Shown here one piece after another: positions 44,086 to 51,318 of a stretch of DNA of 64,000 bases. Numbering within the stretch: the first letter of the stretch is position 1; every line of letters starts with the position of its first letter. The position numbers were made by a program, and so were the translations under genes. The notes under the pieces were generated by a model. That model saw nothing but the letters and a program-made list of their open reading frames with translations. It was not told the DNA's origin and ran no database searches. Source of the stretch: an uncultured Barnesiella sp. (GTDB lineage Bacteria; Bacteroidota; Bacteroidia; Bacteroidales; Barnesiellaceae); contig CALUJQ010000001.1 of assembly GCA_944320995.1 (NCBI GenBank), forward strand, positions 1 to 64,000, in the 5' to 3' direction.

Positions 44086-46770
44086 TTAATGATTGATTAT
44101 TTTGTACGATTGGTTTCCGATTCTAATGATAAGGAATCCATTCTCGGCCGGTATTGAATAGCTGCCGGTTACGTTGAGCGCCGAGTGGAGCAGCTTCCCG
44201 TCGGCCGAGAACAAAGAGACATTGTCCCCTTCGAGGTGGTCGATATAAATGTATCCATTGTTGCAGTATATCGAAACCTTGTCGGTTGTGATGTTGCCTA
44301 TGGACGATACTTCGGAATTGCTGAAAACGAAATTGTCGAAGAACGAGGTGTCGAGCATGTTCAGCTGGTCGGCATAGTTCATATTGGGGTAAATGTCGAT
44401 ACTGGTAATTACTTGGCCGATGTATTCCGACAAGTCTATCCCCGAACTGAACCATGTCCTTTTTTCGTTACAGGAGTAGGACCCTGTGGCTTTCTCTCCG
44501 GAGAGGAAGTTGACGGCCAGTTTGAGGTCAGCTTCGCCGGTAGGGCGGTAATACGAGAAGAAGAGGTTATGTTTGTTTTGGGGAACTTGTACGAAGGGAT
44601 AGAGGCTTAGTCGAACCGATAACTCCTGTTCGGCGTTACTGGTTAATATGTTTATTTGGCATACTTTGCTACTTTGGTTGATCTCTTGTATTTTGGGATT
44701 GGCGGCAATCGATGTAGTGACCGATGTGTTTGCCGGTACGATTTGGACAAAAGAGTTGAGGTACTCAAAATCGATGTCGAGTACTTGTCGGTATGATGAG
44801 TTGTCGCTTACAGTGATTGGCTGTAAGTCGATAGGATTGTTTTCGGTGGAGGATAACGAAATGTTGTCGAAGATGAGTGACTCGGAGTCGAGTGTCGAAG
44901 CAGCCGAGTCTCTGTAAGGATAAATGACGATATAGTCGAGAATTTTGCCCGCAAAGGGAGCTAAATTCAATTGTATCTCTTTCCATTCCCGGTTGGGAAT
45001 TTCAAATTCATAGCCCAGCAATTCTTCTTCACCTTCGATGTGAAAGGCGATAGCCACTTGGGCCGAGCGGCTGCGGTAGAGCTGTATATTGAGAAAAGGC
45101 AATTCCTCGCCGAGGAGGATTTTATTTAAAGGGACGATGGTGCTGAAACAGTCGTTGGCGTTGTATTCGTCGTTGATAAGGATTTCGGAGTATCCGGCGT
45201 TGTTGCTGGTATTCGGATCACGTTTGCGGGGGTTAGAACCTATGTAGGTTCTAACCCCTTTGTTATAGTCACCCAGCAGCATGTATCCGTCTTGTGTTTC
45301 GAAGTCGATGGACAAGGTCGATTGGGTAGTGGCCGGCTCTGTTCCCAAGGGTTCCAAAGTGGTGATGAATACGCCTTCTTCGAGAGGTACTTCTATGGTG
45401 ATGCCGTCCGAAAGATTTTGTCCTGCTATTTCATAAGGGAGCGAGAGCGCCGCTCCGTCACCGCAGTTGCTGCGGTTGAACCGGTAGATATAAACGGGTT
45501 TGTCGCATTCGATCCGGAAGGTGACCGACTGGGTCTGGCTCTGGGTATCCATACGGCGATTAACAGCGACAAACGAGTAGTCGTCATCTCCGATGCGGGC
45601 TCCGAGAATGCGCATGTCTTTGCGCCCTTCGAGTTCGGACATTTTAAGAATCTTGGCCCCGCGAGGGAAGTATCGGCACATTAGCTGCCACGTGTAATAC
45701 CAAGGCCTCAGGGTCATGCCGCCGTAGGTGCCGGCATTGTTCCACATGCCGGCATTTTTGTTTTGCTCCAAGCCATCGAGCGCCCATGCCAGAGCAGAGG
45801 ACATGCCGGCTCGGGCTAACTGTATGCCGTAGTCCCAAAATCCTAATGCATATTCGTAAGTATCGATACGGCAATGAGCCGGGGCGTCGGCGATGGGCCA
45901 ATCGATGAAGGGTACACCTATGGGAGCCATCTCCGATACGTGGACCGGTTTATTGGAGTTGTCGTATCTCTGGATATTGGCAAGGTTGTTGGCGAAAGTC
46001 GTTTCGATCGTGCGATTGTAGAGTTGGTTGTAGGTATCGTCGGGAGTATCGTTCAAGTAATTATGAAAGTCATAGGCCGACAGTTCAGCGGCATTGTATT
46101 GTGCCGGTTTCCATATCCAGTCGCTCCACGAGTCGGCTCCCGAAAGGATATTGGTGGGCAAGCCCCGTTCCTCCAATTCGGCATGGAGTTTTTTAATCAT
46201 GGTACTCCAGTCTTCGTAGGGAATGCCTACTCCCAAAGGTTCGTTCGTAGGGGCATAACAGGTGATGATTTTGTCATATCCTTTTGTATTGAACAAGTAT
46301 TCGAGGAGATCGGCCTGCAATTGCGCACACTCGTCGGTCGCATAGAACGCCTTTTGGTCCTCGCCGTTTAACACGACCCCCCAAAAGCCGCTCATGACTT
46401 TGATGTCGTGTTCTTTGTAGAGGTCCATGATTTTGAAATAGGCTTGCATGTATTTGCTGTCCCAGTTGTAAGTGCCTACCGGCAGTTTGTTGCCTTCATC
46501 GTCGGTATTGAACCAGTCACGAACGACAGGCAGACGCACTAACGATGGCCTGATGGCAAGGATACGCTCCGACGTGGTTTTCCACAAATCGTCGTCCCAT
46601 GGTTTGAATGTGTTGCCGTCGCTTTCGCGGGCAAATCCCCACTGGTTATATCCGAATCCCTCCCAGGGAGTTGTCAGTTCTTCTTCGATGGCCGATTCAA
46701 ATGCTTTCAGGTTTGTCGGGAGCATCAAAGTTGAGAGGGCAAGGGTAATGAATGCGAGTCTTCGTTTCAT
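44086..46770 (-). CDS. secreted clan GH-A glycoside hydrolase with sorting domain
   Basis: An 894-residue secreted enzyme. After the signal peptide (ends LKAFE) a GH5-like TIM barrel spans about 30-400, with acid/base Glu 177 in APTNEPLG and nucleophile Glu 280 in HVSEMAP. A beta-sandwich (about 400-485) starts with RPWYYTWQLMCRYFPRGAK, the same junction as in the lipoprotein at 28407. Two jelly-roll modules (about 500-640 and 650-800) and a C-terminal sorting-like domain (VSLFSADGKLLH, NGFLIIRIGNQSYKII) follow. The GH family number is uncertain. It lies in one operon between two methyltransferase genes upstream and the corrinoid genes downstream, which ties glycan cleavage and methyl transfer together. 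Confidence 0.82.
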   Translation of the reverse strand: MKRRLAFITLALSTLMLPTNLKAFESAIEEELTTPWEGFGYNQWGFARESDGNTFKPWDDDLWKTTSERILAIRPSLVRLPVVRDWFNTDDEGNKLPVGTYNWDSKYMQAYFKIMDLYKEHDIKVMSGFWGVVLNGEDQKAFYATDECAQLQADLLEYLFNTKGYDKIITCYAPTNEPLGVGIPYEDWSTMIKKLHAELEERGLPTNILSGADSWSDWIWKPAQYNAAELSAYDFHNYLNDTPDDTYNQLYNRTIETTFANNLANIQRYDNSNKPVHVSEMAPIGVPFIDWPIADAPAHCRIDTYEYALGFWDYGIQLARAGMSSALAWALDGLEQNKNAGMWNNAGTYGGMTLRPWYYTWQLMCRYFPRGAKILKMSELEGRKDMRILGARIGDDDYSFVAVNRRMDTQSQTQSVTFRIECDKPVYIYRFNRSNCGDGAALSLPYEIAGQNLSDGITIEVPLEEGVFITTLEPLGTEPATTQSTLSIDFETQDGYMLLGDYNKGVRTYIGSNPRKRDPNTSNNAGYSEILINDEYNANDCFSTIVPLNKILLGEELPFLNIQLYRSRSAQVAIAFHIEGEEELLGYEFEIPNREWKEIQLNLAPFAGKILDYIVIYPYRDSAASTLDSESLIFDNISLSSTENNPIDLQPITVSDNSSYRQVLDIDFEYLNSFVQIVPANTSVTTSIAANPKIQEINQSSKVCQINILTSNAEQELSVRLSLYPFVQVPQNKHNLFFSYYRPTGEADLKLAVNFLSGEKATGSYSCNEKRTWFSSGIDLSEYIGQVITSIDIYPNMNYADQLNMLDTSFFDNFVFSNSEVSSIGNITTDKVSIYCNNGYIYIDHLEGDNVSLFSADGKLLHSALNVTGSYSIPAENGFLIIRIGNQSYKIINH

Positions 46771-46845
46771 GTGATATACTGTATTATGTTGTTATTACTA
46801 TATTCTCTTTTTACAGGAAAGCGTAGGGAATAAAACGTACCTCGT

Positions 46846-47898
46846 TCATGACGGCTTTTCATTGGCACGAATTTGTTTGACGGCATCGATCATTCCTCTG
46901 AACCCGTCAACCGAAACATAGGAGGCTATGGAGTTGCCCGAACCCAGCCCGTAGCCTTTGCACATGTGGCGGTAGCGAGTCCCTCTTTCCAATACTTCGT
47001 CGTAAACCGATTGGTAGGAGCCTAACGAGAGGAGGTTTACGTCGAATCCTCCGAAAAGTCCTATCCGATCGTTGTATCGTGTAATCCATTCGTCGAAGGG
47101 CGCGATTTGATCTTCGTTGCTGTGTTTGGCGTCGATGCCCAAGCCGATGATGTCGGGCATGATTTCGAATATGTTCCCGCAACTGTGCATGAGGAATTTT
47201 TTCTGGGCGCTGTGGACCAAATCGATTACCCGCTTGGTTTGGGGCAGTATATGATTGATGATGGTGGACGGCTCGAGCATGGTCGATGTGCGGTGTCCAA
47301 GGTCGTCGCCCATGCGGAAGAACACGAAGATGTCGCTGTATTCGCGTATCATTCGGCCCCACAATTCGATGTAAAGGTCGCCGATGCGGATAAAAAGATC
47401 GCGGAAGAGATCGGGATCGATGTATTGCAAAATGCATAAACTTTCGTATCCTACTAAATCTTGTGCCGACTCGAAGATGCCATAGCCGCAACCTCCGTAG
47501 GCTTTCATACCCGGGGGGAGAACCTTGCGTATCGCATCGAGTTTGGGTTTGTTGGCTTCCCAAAATCGGGTGGGTATCTCGTCGAAAGGGTAGCGCTCAA
47601 AGTCGGCCCGGGTTTGAATGGGTCCCAGTTTCCCTCCCATGATAGCACCGTGATCGGGATAGATATCGCAGATGGGAGCTTCGAAATCGAAGGCGTCATA
47701 GGTATTCTCTTTCCAGAATGCGGTTATTTTTCTGAAAAAGTATTCGGGGTCGGTTTCCCGGTAACCGGCCAACTCTTCGCCCGTATATTTCTCGATGAAC
47801 TCGGTGTCGATGTGATGTTCATAGAGGGGAAGGTATTCGGGACGTCGGTTATACAGGACCTCGAGAATATTGTTTGCGTTCGGTTGAAATTGTTCCAT
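46846..47898 (-). CDS. UroD-fold methyltransferase (candidate MT1), HxC without the third ligand
   Basis: A 350-residue soluble protein of the UroD superfamily. The zinc strand reads MHSCGN with His 238 and Cys 240, but the C-terminal Cys of MtaA/MtbA is replaced in the GYGLGSGNSI segment (about 315-324), so the metal site must differ. It has several Cys residues in a CGYGIFE loop near 137 that could help. No HemE signature is present. It is separated by 11 bases from the UroD protein at 47910 and belongs to the same minus-strand operon as the corrinoid protein. The expected job is the first methyl transfer from a methylated substrate to cobalamin. Confidence 0.82.
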   Translation of the reverse strand: MEQFQPNANNILEVLYNRRPEYLPLYEHHIDTEFIEKYTGEELAGYRETDPEYFFRKITAFWKENTYDAFDFEAPICDIYPDHGAIMGGKLGPIQTRADFERYPFDEIPTRFWEANKPKLDAIRKVLPPGMKAYGGCGYGIFESAQDLVGYESLCILQYIDPDLFRDLFIRIGDLYIELWGRMIREYSDIFVFFRMGDDLGHRTSTMLEPSTIINHILPQTKRVIDLVHSAQKKFLMHSCGNIFEIMPDIIGLGIDAKHSNEDQIAPFDEWITRYNDRIGLFGGFDVNLLSLGSYQSVYDEVLERGTRYRHMCKGYGLGSGNSIASYVSVDGFRGMIDAVKQIRANEKPS

Positions 47899-47909
47899 GT
47901 CTGTGAGAT

Positions 47910-48911
47910 TTAATCATTCCAATGTGTTAACCCGGCCTTGATATTTTCGAGAGGCATGTCGGGGCCGGCCTCGAACTGCCCGATGAGCCCGCCGTTTACC
48001 CAAAGGCTCTTTTTCATTTCGTGTACGGCATCGATAACCTCTTCTACACTACCTTCGGGGAGGATGTGCTGTCGGCAGATTTCGCCCCAGTTGGTGATGC
48101 GGCCGTTACATTTCTCGGCTACCTTGTCGAGACCCATGCACCACACTTGGCTGTTGATGGCGTCCACGCCGATTTCGATCAGGTCGTCGTAGAGGTCGAG
48201 TATATACCCGTCGCTGTGCATGAACACGAATTTCCCGGCCGCATGTACTTTGTCGAAAAATCTTTTGTACAAGGGCTTGTACTGCTTCCTCCACGTGTTG
48301 GGCGAGATGAGCAGCGAGCGTTGCGATCCCCAGTCGTCGCCGAATATGACGCCGTCTATGTCGAGTTTGAGCCACTCCTCTACATAGGTATTGTAGAAAT
48401 CTTCGACAATATCCATCAGTTTGAAATATTCCGGCGATTCGATCAAAGTATCCATGAAGAGGTTTTCGGTACCACGAAGATATTGCATTCGTTCGAACAA
48501 ACTAATCCAACCGCCCAAAATAAATTTGTCTTTGTGCGTTTCGATGAATTTGCGGGTCTCTTCAAAGCCGGCTATGCCCGAGAGAAATAGCTCCTTGGGG
48601 TTTTGGTAGTCCCATACTTTGCTGAAATCGGCAAAGGGGTATTCTTTTACCTCTCCGATGATGCCGGCTTGGTGGTTCACCCATGTCGAACCCCAACAGT
48701 CGGTGTAACTGCCTATCTGATAATGCCGGGGATCTTCGGTGGGATCTGCAAAAGGAGCCGATAAAATATCTAAATCGCAACTGTTGACGATTTCATCGAG
48801 TTTATCTCCGTATTTCAGCCGGGTGGCAGGTAGCTGCCACAGGTTTACAGGGACCCATTGCGGGTTGTCGTGGTGAAGGGTTCTTATGACATTTTCTTTG
48901 GCAGTAATCAT
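47910..48911 (-). CDS. UroD-fold methyltransferase (candidate MT1), HxD type
   Basis: A 333-residue protein of the UroD superfamily with MHSDG at the zinc strand (His 232, Asp 234) and FEAGPDMPLENIKA at the C-terminal ligand position, where Glu 314 stands in for Cys. This fits a sub-branch with oxygen ligands instead of thiolates. The N terminus (TAKENVIRTLHHDNPQWVPVNLW) is typical of the methyltransferase branch and not of HemE. It is the first of the methyltransferase genes on the minus strand and lies ten bases after the SGNH hydrolase gene. A role as substrate-specific O-demethylase subunit is inferred. Confidence 0.82.
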   Translation of the reverse strand: MITAKENVIRTLHHDNPQWVPVNLWQLPATRLKYGDKLDEIVNSCDLDILSAPFADPTEDPRHYQIGSYTDCWGSTWVNHQAGIIGEVKEYPFADFSKVWDYQNPKELFLSGIAGFEETRKFIETHKDKFILGGWISLFERMQYLRGTENLFMDTLIESPEYFKLMDIVEDFYNTYVEEWLKLDIDGVIFGDDWGSQRSLLISPNTWRKQYKPLYKRFFDKVHAAGKFVFMHSDGYILDLYDDLIEIGVDAINSQVWCMGLDKVAEKCNGRITNWGEICRQHILPEGSVEEVIDAVHEMKKSLWVNGGLIGQFEAGPDMPLENIKAGLTHWND

Positions 48912-48921
48912 GATGAGAATG

Positions 48922-51081
48922 TTATATGTTACGTTTGAAAACTTTGTCCCCGACTTGTATGAGATAGTTTCCGCTGTTGAAATCGATGTTTACACAATCG
49001 GTTGATAGGGTTTGCTGGTAGAGCAGTTTCCCCGACAGGTCGAAAATATTGACTTGTTGCCCAAGCGCATTCTGTATGACGATTTGGTCCGAAACGATTT
49101 TGCAGTCGATGTTGGTAAGCGTTGTCCCTTCAATAGCCGTTGCTTTGTCTTTGAATAAGAAATATTCATTCTCGGATAGTTCGGTAGCCGTTGCGGCAAT
49201 GGCGTTTTCTTTTTGAGATAGATATTTCCCGTTGGCCAGTGCCCGTATGGCGGCTTTTTCTCCTTTATCGACGTAAATAAATTTGGAAGAGGTGTCGAGG
49301 CTCGACGACAGGGCCAATTCACCGGTGGCGCTGTTGACCGATAGATAGGAGCCGTTCCAATTGAACGCAATATATCCGTCGTCGGTGTGAGAGAGTTCGA
49401 ATCTCGAACCCGCCGAATTCATGACAATATCGTTGTCGTTGATGGCAATGTTCAAATGGCTGGCTACGTTTTCCAAATAATATGGGCCATTCCAATAGGA
49501 CCGTTCGCCCGATACGGCGATGCATACGACTTCGAATTTTTTGTTCTCCAAAAGTTTGATATGGAGCAGATGCTCACCGGCTCCCAAATTGGACAATACG
49601 ATTTGGTCGATGTGTTCTCCATTGGATCCGTCAACCACTACGGGCGTATTGTCGTCTATCCAAACCTGTGCGGTCCCGAAGTTTTCGTTAGCCGGTCTTT
49701 TCCAGAAGGTGACAGCTGCCACATCGCCATTGATTTTGAATTGGAGTTCGCTGTTGGCTGTTTCGCTTCTCCATCCGTTTCCGGTCCCGAAATCCCAAAT
49801 GGTACCTCCGGGAGTCCATTCTCCTATTTCTGTCGGAGTTATATCGTTTTCGCTTAGATAAAAAGCATCTTCCAGAATATTGCTGTACATGGGTTCAGGA
49901 AGTATAGATACAGGACTGTTGTTTGATGCCGTTTTCGCATGGAGAAGTTCGGCTGCAATCAAATCGGCTATTTTTTGGTGAGCGGCAGTATTGGGGTGTA
50001 TGCCGTCGCCTCCGGCCAAAGTGGAAGTCTGGTAATAATCCAGCCATGTTTTTTCCCCGGCGATAATCTCATTTTTAATGACATCGTTGTAACTTACGAT
50101 GGGAATGAGGCAATGCTGTGCAATGGGATATTGGCGGTCGATTCGAGAGATGCCGGCTTGGGTGCAGAACATCATTGAGAAGACGGCAGGTTCGCCCGGA
50201 TTTTTCCAGCATTTTCTGATGAGGCTTTCATAGAAATCGAGGTAAATGTCGTCGAGTTGGTCATTGCAGGCATATTCGATAATGATTAAATCGGGGTTGA
50301 AGCGCAAGAGTTTCTCTTCGGCGCGTATGCAACCAAAATAAGAGTTGGTCGAACCGATGCCGATGTTGATGAAGTTGACATTGATGCCGTATTGGGATTC
50401 GAACCACGCTTTCAATCGGGCGCCATAGCAGTTGGTTTCCATAGGTTCGGCATTGGCCCCGGCTGTCATGGACCCTCCTATTGTACCGATAGTAATGTCC
50501 TGTCCGTTTTCTGCTTTTTCCAACAATTTCTGAGCCCGATAATAGTTCGTGTTCTGGTTGTAATCGATTGCTTGGTAACCGTCTCCGTAATATACGATGC
50601 TGCGCATGATCTCCACGTCGGACTGGGCATCGAGATAGACTGCTACTTGGGTCGCATCGTCGGGAATCAATTCGTCGTTGAGGACAAATCGGTACAGCCC
50701 GTTACCGGTATTGGTGAGTTCGGGGTATCCGTTGTCCCACCCTTCGACATATTTGGTTTCGGCGCCTGCCGAATTTTTTACCGCCAGTGTGGGGCGTAGG
50801 CCTGTGGGGGAGTAAAAATCGACGATGACTTGGCTCACGATTTCGCTCCCGGGCATTTCATAGACTATATAAGACCAGTTTGAGGGGTCTTCGATAGCCA
50901 TTCGGTAAATGTCGCCGGCCCGCAACGCCCAATCGGAGGTGGAGCCGGAAACAATCTTCATATTGCCAATCCAAGCAATCTTGGAAATGTCTTCGAATTC
51001 ATCGTATATACGGCCGGCAAATAGGACTTGCCCATTACATAATAACAGTAATGCTAAAATTTTAAGTACATTTGCTCTCAT
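48922..51081 (-). CDS. secreted SGNH-fold esterase with CBM-like and sorting domains
   Basis: A 719-residue secreted protein. After the signal peptide (ends LFAGR) there is a jelly-roll domain (about 28-165) and an SGNH hydrolase domain (about 185-380). The nucleophile is Ser 204 in GGSMTAG (GGS instead of GDS), the oxyanion Asn 273 lies in ACND, and the Asp-His pair is 359/362 in DGIHPN. A further beta-sandwich covers about 400-530, a beta-trefoil-like or lectin-like part about 540-640, and a sorting-like C terminus the last 70 residues (VNIFDLSGKLLY, GNYLIQVGDKVFKRNI). It probably removes acetyl or other acyl groups from the glycan. Confidence 0.83.
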   Translation of the reverse strand: MRANVLKILALLLLCNGQVLFAGRIYDEFEDISKIAWIGNMKIVSGSTSDWALRAGDIYRMAIEDPSNWSYIVYEMPGSEIVSQVIVDFYSPTGLRPTLAVKNSAGAETKYVEGWDNGYPELTNTGNGLYRFVLNDELIPDDATQVAVYLDAQSDVEIMRSIVYYGDGYQAIDYNQNTNYYRAQKLLEKAENGQDITIGTIGGSMTAGANAEPMETNCYGARLKAWFESQYGINVNFINIGIGSTNSYFGCIRAEEKLLRFNPDLIIIEYACNDQLDDIYLDFYESLIRKCWKNPGEPAVFSMMFCTQAGISRIDRQYPIAQHCLIPIVSYNDVIKNEIIAGEKTWLDYYQTSTLAGGDGIHPNTAAHQKIADLIAAELLHAKTASNNSPVSILPEPMYSNILEDAFYLSENDITPTEIGEWTPGGTIWDFGTGNGWRSETANSELQFKINGDVAAVTFWKRPANENFGTAQVWIDDNTPVVVDGSNGEHIDQIVLSNLGAGEHLLHIKLLENKKFEVVCIAVSGERSYWNGPYYLENVASHLNIAINDNDIVMNSAGSRFELSHTDDGYIAFNWNGSYLSVNSATGELALSSSLDTSSKFIYVDKGEKAAIRALANGKYLSQKENAIAATATELSENEYFLFKDKATAIEGTTLTNIDCKIVSDQIVIQNALGQQVNIFDLSGKLLYQQTLSTDCVNIDFNSGNYLIQVGDKVFKRNI

Positions 51082-51128
51082 GATAAATAGTATTAAGTTT
51101 TTTGTTTTGTATATTGTATGTTTTTATG

Positions 51129-51136
51129 CAAAGTTA
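51129..51136 (-). promoter_or_regulatory. possible -7 box before the SGNH-methyltransferase operon
   Basis: TAACTTTG on the minus strand matches TAnnTTTG and lies 48 bases before the ATG at 51081. No TTG stands at the right distance, so it is weak or needs an activator. The rest of the gap 51082-51318 is AT-rich and holds no gene. Confidence 0.4.
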
Positions 51137-51318
51137 TGATAGATGTTTGAGATATAATGATATAATCGGGTTAAAGGGTTGTATTTTTTTGAAGCCTTTT
51201 TAATTCTATGATGATATAATATTTATATTTTCAAAATAGTATCGCATCTGTTCGGAATAATATTAGCGGTTTGCTGCCGGGGTTCAACTCCGTATGTGGA
51301 GAATGGGAAAGATGTTTT

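Noticed and set aside
30517-48911. UroD-fold proteins as heme-biosynthesis uroporphyrinogen decarboxylase (hemE)
   Set aside because: None has the arginine-rich N-terminal motif of HemE, all carry HxC or HxD at the metal strand of methyltransferases, and they lie with a corrinoid protein and its reactivator.
51270-51300. T-arm-like sequence GGGGTTCAACTCC
   Set aside because: No anticodon arm or acceptor stem can be drawn around it, so it is not taken as a tRNA.
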